Source: Streptomyces sp. NBC_01335 (GTDB lineage: Bacteria > Actinomycetota > Actinomycetes > Streptomycetales > Streptomycetaceae). From it: a DNA stretch of 64,000 nt. The DNA lies in the NCBI RefSeq assembly GCF_035953295.1, contig NZ_CP108370.1:2418001-2482000 (forward strand), given 5' to 3'. How positions within the stretch are numbered: position 1 is the first letter of the stretch; the number at the start of each line of letters is the position of its first letter. The notes below the pieces were generated by a model, which was given only the letters and a program-made list of their open reading frames with translations, was not told the origin of the DNA and searched no databases. This document shows positions 15,135 to 23,340 of the stretch, piece after piece. The position numbers were made by a program, and so were the translations under genes.

Positions 15135-16748
15135 ATGTCATCAGTTCATCGGCGTTCTTGGTCGGCGGCGCTCGCGCTCACGGCCGCCGCCTTGCTCGGG
15201 ACGGTTCTGGTGGGGGCTCCGGCTCACGCCGAGGACGGGCCCGCGCTGAAGTTCACGGTTGCGCGCTCCGAGGTGGGGCTGCCGCAGCCCGCCGACCGGT
15301 CGGACCCGCCGCAGATCAACTGGGGGCTGGACGGGGACGCCGACGGCGGTACCGCCGAGGACGTGGTCGTCACCATCGACGCCTCCGGCATCTCCGCGTT
15401 CACGGACCTCGACTCCACCTGTGTGGGCGACATCTGCACGTGGCCCGCACACGACATCGCTCCCGACGGGCACGCCGGCGGCGTCCTGGACATGAACGCC
15501 AAGCCGGGCGTCCCGCTCGGGACCACGGGCACGGCGCGGCTCTTCGCGACCTCGTCGAACGCGACCGTCGAGGAGATGACCGTCAAGGTCACCGTCGGCG
15601 CGGTGGATCTCGGTATCCAGAGGATTCCGGACACCGGGGACGTCGAGCCCGGCTCGACCCTGAACGCCCCGATCAGGGTGTCCAACTCCGGTTCGCTGGT
15701 GGCCGACCAGGTGGACCTCACGCTCGCCACCACCCGTGGCCTGGGCTTCGCCCAGCAGTTCTCCAACTGCACCTACGGGACGACCACGGACATCCCCGCG
15801 GAATACGGCCAGTCTTTCGACCTCGCGGTCTGCCACCTCACCACTCCGGTCGAACCGGGCAAGGCCTACCGCCTCTCGTCGCCGGTCGGGATCGCCGTGA
15901 AGCCCACGGCGCTCTACGAGTTCGTCGACTACCAGATCGCCGCCGTGGCCACCTCCGTGCCGAAGACGGCTGCCTCCACCGGACCGGTGCTCGAACTCGT
16001 CGAGGACGGCACACCGCCGGTCGTGCGGACCGATCACGCCCAGTGGCAGATCGAGGCGGACAACACGGCCGACATCGAGGTCACCGGCTCCACCGCCGAG
16101 GTCGCACCGGGCAACCAGGCCGCGCTGACCGCGACGGTACGCAACAACGGACCGGCCGACTTCAACCTCGTGAACTCCGACGCCCAGATCGGCATCCTGG
16201 TCGAGATCCCCAAGGGCACCACCGCGGTGACGATCCCGCCGAAGTGCGGCGTGTGGACGGGCGGCGGCATGGGTGAGCCCACGCCCGGCGCCCCGGAGTA
16301 CATCTGCGCGGTGGAATCGCCTTTCACCGTGGGCGAGACGCTGGAGCTGCCGTTCGCCGTGAAGGTCGGCGCGGACGCTCCGGCCACGACCTCCGGCAAG
16401 GTCACCGTCTCCACGGTGTACGGGGGCGATCTGAACGCCGACACCGACAAGGCCAACAACACGGCGTCCCTCGTGGTGAAGACGTCCTCCTCGGCCACCG
16501 CCGATCCCACGCCCACCGCCACGGCCCCGGGCACGGACACCCAGAGCGCGGGGGTCCGGAACGTGTCCGCCGGCGGCAAGGCCGGAGCGGGCGCGTCGGG
16601 CTCGCCGACCGCCTCGGGGACGTTGGCCTCGACGGGCAGCGGCTCCACGCCGGCGATCGCGGCAGCCGGTGCGCTGATGCTTCTCGCGGGCGGCGCGGTG
16701 GCCGTCACGGCCCGCAGGCGCCGGACCCGTCCGGGGAACGCGGCCTGA
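15135..16748 (+). CDS. LAxTG-type surface protein with DUF11-like repeats
   Basis: A 537-residue exported protein. The signal peptide covers residues 1-32 and ends APAHA. The mature region is beta-rich, with at least two DUF11/CARDB-like Ig modules, marked by LNAPIRVSNSGSLVADQVDL and ALTATVRNNGPADF. A Ser/Thr/Pro/Ala-rich wall-spanning linker (about 450-495) follows. The sorting signal is LASTGSG near residue 497, with a hydrophobic helix at about 507-527 and an RRRRTR tail. LAxTG is the motif recognised by class E sortases of Streptomyces, so it is probably covalently attached to peptidoglycan. The class F sortase at 24157 is not the expected partner. Start ATG 15135 has a strong Shine-Dalgarno sequence. 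Ligand or structural role unknown. Confidence 0.85.
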   Translation: MSSVHRRSWSAALALTAAALLGTVLVGAPAHAEDGPALKFTVARSEVGLPQPADRSDPPQINWGLDGDADGGTAEDVVVTIDASGISAFTDLDSTCVGDICTWPAHDIAPDGHAGGVLDMNAKPGVPLGTTGTARLFATSSNATVEEMTVKVTVGAVDLGIQRIPDTGDVEPGSTLNAPIRVSNSGSLVADQVDLTLATTRGLGFAQQFSNCTYGTTTDIPAEYGQSFDLAVCHLTTPVEPGKAYRLSSPVGIAVKPTALYEFVDYQIAAVATSVPKTAASTGPVLELVEDGTPPVVRTDHAQWQIEADNTADIEVTGSTAEVAPGNQAALTATVRNNGPADFNLVNSDAQIGILVEIPKGTTAVTIPPKCGVWTGGGMGEPTPGAPEYICAVESPFTVGETLELPFAVKVGADAPATTSGKVTVSTVYGGDLNADTDKANNTASLVVKTSSSATADPTPTATAPGTDTQSAGVRNVSAGGKAGAGASGSPTASGTLASTGSGSTPAIAAAGALMLLAGGAVAVTARRRRTRPGNAA

Positions 16749-16855
16749 CCCGCTGATCTCCGGGACGGCGCCCCCCAGAGTCCTGAACCCTGGGGCCCCT
16801 GGGACCCCGGTTGTCACGCCCGGCGTCGCGGACGAGGAGTGAGCGCTCGTCCGCG

Positions 16856-16975
16856 ACAGGCCGGGACGCGCCAGGCCTGGGCGTGCCAGGCCTGGGCGTG
16901 CCAGGCCTGGGCGTGCCGGGCCGGGACGTGCCGGGCCGGGGCATCACAGGCCCGAGCATGACGGGCCCGGGAGGT
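16856..16975. repeat. Eight 15-bp tandem units between convergent genes
   Basis: Units related to CCAGGCCTGGGCGTG run without a break from 16856 to 16975. Three are identical (16871-16915) and the flanking ones are degenerate. The array lies wholly between the stops of the surface protein (16748) and the tannase-like gene (17022). The units contain small dyads (CCAGGCCTGG), so the array could also act as a transcription barrier. Confidence 0.85.
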
Positions 16976-17021
16976 GACAGGCCGGGGCGCGGAAGCCCCG
17001 ACCGCCCCAACCGCCCCGCCG

Positions 17022-18848
17022 TCAGCGGTGGTTGGCGCCCAGCGGGTCTCCGGCCTTGCGGACGACCTTGGCGATCCAGGCCATGGCCTCGGGCACGTCG
17101 TAGTTGCCGGCGTGCGGCTGGTTCCAGGCGAGCCGGTAGTCGACGTCCTTGACCTGCTGGTCCGCTTCGAGCGCCCGGTCGAGGTTGATCGAGACGATGA
17201 ACGAGGTGTCCCGGTCGCGGGTGCCGGCGCGGACGTACCAGTTGGCGGCGGTGTCGGCGCCGGTGCCGATGAAGTCCATCGGGTCGATGAGGTGGATCTG
17301 GTCGTCCACGGTGGTGGTGCGCTTCGCGGTGTACTGGTCCCAGGTCAGGCCGGTGTCGTCGATGCCGCTGCCGTCGCCGGGAACGTCGTTGTGGTCCCAG
17401 CTGTACTCGGTGTAGTTCATGTACTTCTGGTCCACCGGGCCGAAGAGGTTGGTCTCGGTGCCGCTGGTGGTGTTCCCGTTGACGCCGACGGCGTCGAAGG
17501 CGGGGGTCGTCTTCAGGGTGGCCTGGGCGACGACGAACGCGAGGTACTTCTTCATGTCGACCGAGCGCACCGTACGGGTCGCGGTGTCGACGTCGATCCA
17601 GTCGTTGACGTACGACTTGGTGGTCGGCGTCCCGCCGGGGAATCCGCCGCCGGACTGGAGGTCGAAGGTCGCGCCGAGGGCCGGAATCGTGTTGGCCGGG
17701 TCGGCCTTCAGATAGGTCTCGGCGGAGCGGACGACCTCCTTCCGGATGGTGTCGATCATGTTCGCGGCGGTGAGCTTCGAACCGTCCGGGTTGCGGAGGC
17801 CGAGGCTCTTCTCGTACGCGGGGAACTGGGCGGCGATCGCGGCGGCGTCCTCCGGTGACGGGTTCTGGCCGGTGTCGGCGCGGGTGTCGAGGATGTTGTA
17901 CAGCCACTCGTACGCCTTGTCGGCGTTGCCCAAGTCGGTGATCGGGCAGTACGCGTTGACGGCGAAGACGTCGTCGCGCAGGGTGCTGCGCCCCTTCGCG
18001 TCGATGCCCGCGGCGCCGATCTCGGCGAGGTAGGGGTCGTACTCGGCGCTGTTGCCGGAGGCGCCCAGGATCGACACCAACGCGCCGCCACCGCTGGTGC
18101 CGTTGATGACGATGCGTTCGGCGCTGCCGGGCATGGTGGCGTCGTTGAGGCGCAGGTAGCGCACGGCGGCCTTGGCGTCGACCACCGCGGCGGGCGCCTT
18201 GCCGGGGTTCGTGCCGTCGGCGCCGAGCAGCCCGCGGCTGCGGTTGGCGACGTCGACGAAGACGTAACCGGCCTTCAGCGCGGCGCCGACGTTGCTCGTC
18301 GCGCTGGAGTAGGACGCGCCGCCGGTGACGCTCGCCTTGATGTAACTGGCCATCCAGCCGCTGTTGTTCACCGCGAAGTAGATCGGCGCCCGCTGGTCGC
18401 CGAAGGCGCTCTCGGGGACGAACACGTTCATCGCCTGGTAGCCGCAGGCGGTGTTGGAGATCGTGGTGTTGCCGAACCCGCCGGGCTGCTGGGCCGCCGC
18501 CTCGACGGGGTGCGCGACGTAGCAGATCTCCTTGTACCAGCGGACGTTCATCGGCTGCCCGTCCACGGTGACGGTGACCGTCGTGTAGGCGGCGGAGTCG
18601 AAGTCCAGGGCGGCGTCCTCCGCGTCGACGGCGTGCGCACCGCGCGGGGCCGATGCCTGGGCGCGGGCCTGGGCGGAACCGCTCGTGGCCGCGAAGGAGG
18701 ACGGCACCGCGAGCGCCGTGAGGGCGAGCGAGCCCGCGACCGCCACGCCTCTCAGCAGGCGCTTGCGGGGCGCGGAGCGCGGCATCTCCTTTACGGCGGT
18801 GGGGTGTTCGGGCGTTTCGCACCCGAAGGGCGTCGAGAGCCGCTGCAT
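17022..18848 (-). CDS. Secreted tannase-like esterase (subtype B tannase family)
   Basis: A 608-residue exported alpha/beta-hydrolase. After a basic leader, a signal peptide core (GVAVAGSLALTALAV) ends near residue 55. The nucleophile motif is GTSGGGALVS near residue 251, preceded by AKAAVRYLRLND. The catalytic-His region is RPHSG-like: QPHAGNYD near residue 577. These match bacterial subtype B tannases such as that of Lactiplantibacillus, which hydrolyse galloyl esters of tannins. Other aromatic or plant esters are possible. ATG 18848 has GGGGAG at a 7-nt spacing from its centre; ATG 18785 also exists but has its Shine-Dalgarno directly abutting. A TTGTTGACAAT-like site lies upstream. Confidence 0.75.
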   Translation of the reverse strand: MQRLSTPFGCETPEHPTAVKEMPRSAPRKRLLRGVAVAGSLALTALAVPSSFAATSGSAQARAQASAPRGAHAVDAEDAALDFDSAAYTTVTVTVDGQPMNVRWYKEICYVAHPVEAAAQQPGGFGNTTISNTACGYQAMNVFVPESAFGDQRAPIYFAVNNSGWMASYIKASVTGGASYSSATSNVGAALKAGYVFVDVANRSRGLLGADGTNPGKAPAAVVDAKAAVRYLRLNDATMPGSAERIVINGTSGGGALVSILGASGNSAEYDPYLAEIGAAGIDAKGRSTLRDDVFAVNAYCPITDLGNADKAYEWLYNILDTRADTGQNPSPEDAAAIAAQFPAYEKSLGLRNPDGSKLTAANMIDTIRKEVVRSAETYLKADPANTIPALGATFDLQSGGGFPGGTPTTKSYVNDWIDVDTATRTVRSVDMKKYLAFVVAQATLKTTPAFDAVGVNGNTTSGTETNLFGPVDQKYMNYTEYSWDHNDVPGDGSGIDDTGLTWDQYTAKRTTTVDDQIHLIDPMDFIGTGADTAANWYVRAGTRDRDTSFIVSINLDRALEADQQVKDVDYRLAWNQPHAGNYDVPEAMAWIAKVVRKAGDPLGANHR

Positions 18849-18943
18849 GGGGTCTCCCCTCGTGGAGCACCGCGTGCCCTTGCCGCACGGGGTGCTTCGT
18901 CGGAACCTCGGCCTCGGGGCCGAGGCGGGACGCACGCTACGGG

Positions 18944-18955
18944 ATTGTCAACAAT
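18944..18955. promoter_or_regulatory. ATTGT-CA-ACAAT dyad before the tannase-like gene
   Basis: ATTGT and ACAAT arms around a 2-bp centre, 96 bp upstream of the ATG, in a locally A+T-rich patch. The same bases contain TTGACA on the minus strand. The shape fits a GntR-family operator overlapping a promoter. Confidence 0.45.
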
Positions 18956-19037
18956 ATTCCCAGCGATCTCGCAAACATTTATGTCGGCCGTGTGAGTCCT
19001 GTGAGGCCCGGCACCGGGCACCGCCGGAGCCGGGTAC

Positions 19038-19493
19038 TCAGAGCAGGTCTTCGCCCCGGATGAGCTCACGGTGCGATTCCTGCATGGCGGCGGGGAGCGC
19101 GTCCACGTCGAACCACCTCGCCTCCAGGATCTCGAAGTCGTCGATCTCCAGGGTGCCGCCCACCAGCCGCGCCTCGTAGGCGACTTCGAGGCGGAGCCGG
19201 TAGCCGCTCCTCAGCCGCACCAGTCGGCCCGGCTCCACGTCGAGCCCGGTCTCCTCCTTCACCTCGCGGACGACGGTGAGCGGAAACTCCTCGCCCTTGA
19301 CGGCGAAGCCGGTCGGCAGCCCCCAGGGGTGCTGAGCGGCCCACAACCGGTGCTTCAGCAGCAGGACTTGACCGGCGTCGTTCCGGACGACCCCGGTGAC
19401 CCCCACGTTGAACTTGGCGTGGGCCAGCCAGAGGACGCGCCACTGGAGGGGGCCGCGTATGAGCCGCCAGAGCTGGGCGACGAGTCGATGCAT
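19038..19493 (-). CDS. Nudix hydrolase
   Basis: A 151-residue protein with a complete Nudix box: Gly-x5-Glu-x7-Arg-Glu-Val-x-Glu-Glu-x-Gly-Leu, reading GFAVKGEE then VVREVKEETGL, at about residues 62-84. The two Glu of REVKEE bind Mg2+. It begins with a Trp/Arg-rich helix (LVAQLWRLIRGPLQWRVLW) not found in minimal Nudix proteins, possibly for membrane or protein contact. Substrate (nucleoside diphosphate-X) unknown. Single gene; the next leftward gene is the tannase-like esterase 190 bp upstream in coordinate, and co-transcription is uncertain. Confidence 0.9.
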   Translation of the reverse strand: MHRLVAQLWRLIRGPLQWRVLWLAHAKFNVGVTGVVRNDAGQVLLLKHRLWAAQHPWGLPTGFAVKGEEFPLTVVREVKEETGLDVEPGRLVRLRSGYRLRLEVAYEARLVGGTLEIDDFEILEARWFDVDALPAAMQESHRELIRGEDLL

Positions 19494-19585
19494 GGGGAAC
19501 CTTTCACCGGCGGGTCATGGGTGGTGCTGCCTCACCCCAACAGTCCCCCATGGTGGCCCCACACCCCTACGCGGTCGCACCGGGC

Positions 19586-20116
19586 CTACGGCGTCACCGG
19601 GGCGCCGTTCCGGGGAGGGCGGTGGCCGAGCCAGTCGCCGCCCGGGATGCGCGGACCGCTCGCGTGCAGGGTGCGGGAGACCGCGGCGGCCGCGAGGTAG
19701 ATCCAGGCGCGCACACTCCCGGTGCCGGGCACCTCGACGTCCCGGACGACCCGCTCGTAGAGGTTGCGGGGGTCGTCGGGCCCCAGGTACGTCTCCAACC
19801 GGTCGAGTGCGACGAGCAGTTGGCCGTACTCCTCGGGTGCCGCGGTGATCAGCGCGCCCAGGACCGTACCGTCCCCGTCGGTGGCGAACGGATACCCGGG
19901 GCCGTCGTAGAGCGCCCCGCCGTGCAGCAGCGCCGGCTGCTCGCGGACGTCGAGGCCCCGGACGTACCGGTCGTGGTTGTGCTCGCCGGGCCGCAGGGTG
20001 CCGTAGACGAAGAAGGGCAGCGACTCCTCGCCACCGGCCGCCCCGGAGCCGGACGCGGATGCGGGTACGGCGCCGGGCGCGGGTATGGGGCCGGGCGACC
20101 GGTCGGTGGTCGTCAC
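19586..20116 (-). CDS. Gamma-glutamylcyclotransferase-like (AIG2/GGCT fold) protein
   Basis: A 176-residue protein whose N-terminal 28 residues are Pro/Ala/Gly-rich and disordered. The fold-defining motif FFVYGTLRPGEHNH follows, then GALYDGPGYPFATDG and a Glu in ALDRLETYLGP at the position of the usual catalytic acid. Relatives form 5-oxoproline from gamma-glutamyl peptides or amines (GGCT, GGACT), but many bacterial members are untested. The GTG overlaps the CutA stop by 4 bases, so it is translationally coupled to cutA. Confidence 0.8.
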   Translation of the reverse strand: MTTTDRSPGPIPAPGAVPASASGSGAAGGEESLPFFVYGTLRPGEHNHDRYVRGLDVREQPALLHGGALYDGPGYPFATDGDGTVLGALITAAPEEYGQLLVALDRLETYLGPDDPRNLYERVVRDVEVPGTGSVRAWIYLAAAAVSRTLHASGPRIPGGDWLGHRPPRNGAPVTP

Positions 20117-20457
20117 AGTGCCACCGCCGAGGAGGTCTGGTCGGTCACCCAGGCGAGGTAGCGGGCGCTGCCCCGGACGATGGGGGTGGCGATGATCTCG
20201 GGGGTGTCGTAGTCGTGGGCGGCGCGCAGGTGTTCCTCCAGTTCGTCGTAGCGCTCGGTCCTCGTCTTGAAGAGCACCTGCCACTCCTCGGCGGTCTCCA
20301 CGGCGTTCTGCCAGTGGTAGACGGAGGTGACGGGCGCGGAGATCTGCGCGCAGGCGGCGAGCCGGGCCTCCACCGCGCCCCGGGCCAGGGCCTGGGCCTT
20401 CTCCTCGCTGTCGGTCGTGGTCTGCACGGTCAGCCATGCGGCGGGCGGCGTCGCCAT
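20113..20457 (-). CDS. cutA: Divalent-ion tolerance protein CutA1
   Basis: A 114-residue protein of the trimeric ferredoxin-like CutA1 family: LTVQTTTDSEEKAQALARG at the start, VEARLAACAQI, VTSVYHWQ, WQVLFKTRTERYDELEEHL and a C-terminal PEIIATPI. CutA1 is linked to copper and divalent-cation tolerance, though its biochemical role is unclear. ATG 20457 has GAGGAG 7 nt upstream. It is the first gene of a two-gene unit with the GGCT-like gene. Confidence 0.93.
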   Translation of the reverse strand: MATPPAAWLTVQTTTDSEEKAQALARGAVEARLAACAQISAPVTSVYHWQNAVETAEEWQVLFKTRTERYDELEEHLRAAHDYDTPEIIATPIVRGSARYLAWVTDQTSSAVAL

Positions 20458-21046
20458 GGTCGCTCTCCTCGGGGCGCGGGGTCCGGGGCGCGGCTGCCCC
20501 GGGGGTCCGCTTCCGATTGTCGGTCGGTACGGCCCCGGCCGCCGCCCGTTCTCCTCACCCGCACGTTCCGCCCGGAAGAAGCCGCCGGGCGCGCCCACGA
20601 CGTCCCGGCCGAAGGGTTCACCGAGGGTACGGAGAAGGGGAGGGGTGGCCGGAACGCACTCCTGACGGTGCCCCCTCCTCTCCGCGGATCTCGGCGGAAC
20701 GCGCCGCATATTCGTTTCCGCAGCTCCTGCACACCCGACCTTTTCTCGCCATGATCACACGGAAACATCGCCCACTTCCACTCCATTTCACGGAAAAGGA
20801 ATTCCCCCCCATCATCTAAATAATACTTTTACGCCACTCTTTGGCGTGGTTACCCAAATGAGAGACCAGGGAATATTCACCATAAGCACGGACAGCGAAG
20901 AGCCGCTCCCATGGTTCGACCTCAGACGTTCGCCGAAAAGGTGAATGGCCGCTCGCTCTCCGTTCGCGTCAGCCGTCCCGCCCGCGGGCGGGACGGCGCC
21001 CATCGGACGCACCGCGCACGCGGTGCGAAGAGCGCCAGGAGGCGGC
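20458..21046. other. 589-bp gap with an A+T-rich islet
   Basis: No convincing gene. Bases about 20740-20900 are strikingly A+T-rich for this chromosome (for example CATCATCTAAATAATAC around 20811-20827) and include the hairpin ACGCCA-CTCTT-TGGCGT at 20830-20846. The islet probably holds the promoter and leader of the collagen-like gene at 21047. Confidence 0.5.
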
Positions 21047-21679
21047 ATGGCCGCGACGACCTCGTCCACTCCCACCCCCAGAGACACACCGTCACCCGCG
21101 CAGAGCGCACCGGACGACCCGCAGGCCCCGGCCCCGGAGAACCCCGGGCCGACGTGCGATCCCCCACCCTTCGGAGGCGAGCCAGGACCGCCGGGACCCC
21201 AGGGGCCGGCCGGACCGCAGGGACCGAGCGGCCGTACGGGCTGCCCCGGTCCGGCCGGTCCGACCGGGTCGGCGGGGCCGACGGGTCCTGCCGGCCCCGC
21301 GGGAGCGACCGGACCGGAGGGCCCGGTCGGCGTGCAGGGACTGCGCGGCATCGAGGGGCCGGCGGGCCCCGAAGGCGTGGGCGGCCCGCCCGGTCCCGAG
21401 GGTGCCGTCGGCGCGACGGGCGCCGAAGGCCAGCCCGGCCGGGACGGCAGGGACGGAAAGCCGGGGGCACACGGCCTCCCCGGCGCCGACGGCAGGGAGG
21501 GCCCGGCAGGCCCCCGGGGGCCGCAGGGCTCCCGGGGAGACCCGGGCCCGGAGGGCCAGGTGGGCCCCCGGGGGCCCAGGGGCCCGAAGGGCGACTCCGG
21601 CGATCCGCCCAGCCCCGAGTACGTGCGCCAGCTCGTCAGGGAGGCGCTCGCGGAAGTCGGTTTCTGCACCCCCCTGTGA
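21047..21679 (+). CDS. Collagen-like protein with 48 uninterrupted Gly-X-Y triplets
   Basis: A 210-residue protein. Residues 1-44 are Thr/Ser/Pro-rich with a cysteine (PGPTCDPP). Next come 48 perfect Gly-X-Y triplets, from GEPGPPGPQ to GDSGDP. The first half is neutral with many Pro and one Cys ([10 protein letters not shown]); the second half is highly charged ([21 protein letters not shown]). The C-terminus is a 22-residue amphipathic helix ([15 protein letters not shown]) ending CTPL. Bacterial collagens form triple helices, usually with a trimerisation domain, and here the terminal helix and cysteines could do this. ATG 21047 has AGGAGG; an ATG at 20945 is in frame but lacks one. No signal peptide or anchor is visible, so its location is open. 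A 17-bp hairpin follows. Confidence 0.85.
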   Translation: MAATTSSTPTPRDTPSPAQSAPDDPQAPAPENPGPTCDPPPFGGEPGPPGPQGPAGPQGPSGRTGCPGPAGPTGSAGPTGPAGPAGATGPEGPVGVQGLRGIEGPAGPEGVGGPPGPEGAVGATGAEGQPGRDGRDGKPGAHGLPGADGREGPAGPRGPQGSRGDPGPEGQVGPRGPRGPKGDSGDPPSPEYVRQLVREALAEVGFCTPL

Positions 21680-21801
21680 GAACCCGCCTCCACGGCGGGC
21701 CGGCTGTGCGGCGGCGGACGCGGAGCCGCCACGGGGCCTCCGGGCGCCGGACTCCCACGGCCTCCTCGTCGGCGTGAGCCGGTCAGACCGCCGTACAACT
21801 C

Positions 21802-21840
21802 TCCCGTGCGCGGAGGAATCCCTTTCCTCCGCGCACGGGA
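21802..21840. terminator. 17-bp perfect hairpin after the collagen-like gene
   Basis: TCCCGTGCGCGGAGGAA (21802-21818) pairs perfectly with 21824-21840 around the loop TCCCT, 123 bp after the stop at 21679. The rest of the 21680-22091 gap is moderately A+T-rich and shows no gene; a small dyad, TCCACG/CGTGGA at 22070-22087, lies next to the following start codon. Confidence 0.8.
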
Positions 21841-22091
21841 AACGGGAATCACCCGACCCTGCGCACCACGCATTCCACTTCCGGACAGAATCAGGCCAAC
21901 GAGGAAATTGTCCGACCAGAAAGCGGCGGTCACCGCAGCACGGCCTTCTTCGAGGAATTCGCCACCCCTGCGCGGGCACGAGGAAACCGACGGATAATCG
22001 GCCCGCCGCTCCCGCCGGGCGCCCCTCGCCGACGCCTCCCGCACCCGGGGCGCGTCCGCCCGGTACCGCTCCACGAATTACCGTGGACTCC

Positions 22092-22886
22092 ATGATCCCT
22101 GCCTCGCCCGCCCCGTACGTCGAGTTCGACGGTCACCCCGCGACCCCCGACGATCTGCGGATCCCCGCCTTCTCCGGCTATGGCCACTTCACGGCCTTCC
22201 AGGTCAGGGACGGACGCGTGCGGGGCTGGGACCTCCACCTGAACCGGCTGCGCGCCGCGAACCAGGAGCTGTTCGGCCTGGACCTGGAGGCGGAACCGCT
22301 GCGCGAGCTGGTACGCAAGGCCCTGTCGGGAGCCGGCCTACGGGACGCCTCGGTGCGGGTGCACGGCTTCCTGCCGCCGGGCGCCACGCGGACCGTGCTG
22401 ATGGTGACGGTGGCACCGCCCGCCGTACCGCCCGGGAAGCCGCTGAGCCTCCTCTCGGTGGCGTACGCCCGCGAACTGCCGCACCTCAAGCGGCCCGGCG
22501 ACTTCAGCCAGACCTACTACGGCAGGCTGGCGGTGCGTTCGGGGTACGACCAGGCGCTGCTGACCGCCCCCGGCGGAGTGGTCACCGAGGGCGCGATCAC
22601 CAACATCGGCTTCTGGGACGGCGATCGGGTGGTCTGGCCGGACGCCCCCGCGCTGATCGGGATCACCATGGCGCTGCTGGAGGAAGGGCTCGCCCTCGCC
22701 GGGTCCCCCTCGGCCCGGCGGCCGGTGACCCTGGACGGCCTCGACGCCTTCCGGGCCGCGTTCGTCACCAACTCCCAGGGGATCGTGCCCGTCCACCGCA
22801 TCGACGACCGGTCCTACCCCGTGGACGCGGAGCTGATGGAGCTGCTGGAGCGGGTGTACGGGGACGCCCCGGCCGATCCGGTCTGA
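22092..22886 (+). CDS. Class IV PLP-dependent aminotransferase-like enzyme
   Basis: A 264-residue fold-type IV enzyme. It has an FSGYGHFTAFQVRDGRVRGW segment and LHLNRLRAAN near residue 50, a lysine in ARELPHLKRPGDF at about the position of the PLP lysine, and GGVVTEGAITNIGFWDG, the usual Glu-x4-Asn-Ile motif. The end, VTNSQGIVPVHRID, is also family-typical. Members include branched-chain aminotransferases, D-amino-acid aminotransferases and aminodeoxychorismate lyase; the residues seen do not separate these. The start is ATG 22092 and no clear Shine-Dalgarno sequence precedes it (GTG 22083 is an alternative). Monocistronic, followed by a hairpin at 22950. Confidence 0.8.
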   Translation: MIPASPAPYVEFDGHPATPDDLRIPAFSGYGHFTAFQVRDGRVRGWDLHLNRLRAANQELFGLDLEAEPLRELVRKALSGAGLRDASVRVHGFLPPGATRTVLMVTVAPPAVPPGKPLSLLSVAYARELPHLKRPGDFSQTYYGRLAVRSGYDQALLTAPGGVVTEGAITNIGFWDGDRVVWPDAPALIGITMALLEEGLALAGSPSARRPVTLDGLDAFRAAFVTNSQGIVPVHRIDDRSYPVDAELMELLERVYGDAPADPV

Positions 22887-22949
22887 CGGCGGGCGGGTCC
22901 GCGCGAGCGGGGACGGGGAGCCGACGCAGCTCCGCCCCGGACGCGACAA

Positions 22950-22990
22950 CGCCCTCACCGGGCCCGGGGGGGGATAGGCCGGTGAGGGCG
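22950..22990. terminator. Hairpin after the class IV aminotransferase gene
   Basis: CGCCCTCACCGG (22950-22961) pairs with CCGGTGAGGGCG (22979-22990) around a 17-nt G-rich loop, 64 bp after the stop. Confidence 0.65.
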
Positions 22991-23068
22991 GTTGCCAGGG
23001 GGTGGCGGGGGGGGGTGCCACCCCGTGGGGGGATATCCAGCGTGTGCCCGGCCCCCGGGAGAGCATGC

Positions 23069-23086
23069 ATGTGACCTGCGTCACAT
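23069..23086. promoter_or_regulatory. Crp-type palindrome
   Basis: ATGTGAC-CTGC-GTCACAT, perfect 7-bp arms. It contains GTGA-N6-TCAC, the Crp/FNR core, and fits the GTG-N6-GNCAC form reported for Streptomyces coelicolor Crp. It lies 255 bp upstream of the secreted-protein/sortase pair and 183 bp after the aminotransferase gene. Nothing else is recognised in 22991-23340. Confidence 0.6.
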
Positions 23087-23340
23087 CTGCGTTCCGGTCG
23101 TCACTCGTTCGGCACCGGGGCGGCCCGCACGGTGCGCGCGCAGGGTCGGCACCGCCGTGACCTGCGCCGATCACGCGTGGCAAGGGTGCCGCGCCGGTCC
23201 GTACGGGTGACTTCTGAAGGCGCGTCAGCAGGCATGGGGGGCGGTGCGCCCGTTACCTCGGAGGCAGGACCCGTCCCGTGCTGGCCCGTCCGGCCCGGGC
23301 TCGTCCCGCTCTGCCCGCGCCCGTACCCGGAGGACCTCCC

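Noticed and set aside
16856..16975. CRISPR array
   Set aside because: The units are contiguous with no spacers, and have no cas genes near.
20618..20815. 65-codon leftward frame with a CRSCGNEYA zinc-like segment in the A+T-rich islet
   Set aside because: Only one Cys pair, no Shine-Dalgarno and the frame ends in low-complexity residues. It overlaps the likely promoter of the collagen-like gene.
20945..21046. Upstream in-frame ATG extension of the collagen-like gene
   Set aside because: No Shine-Dalgarno before 20945 and an Arg/Pro-rich translation, whereas 21047 has AGGAGG at good spacing.
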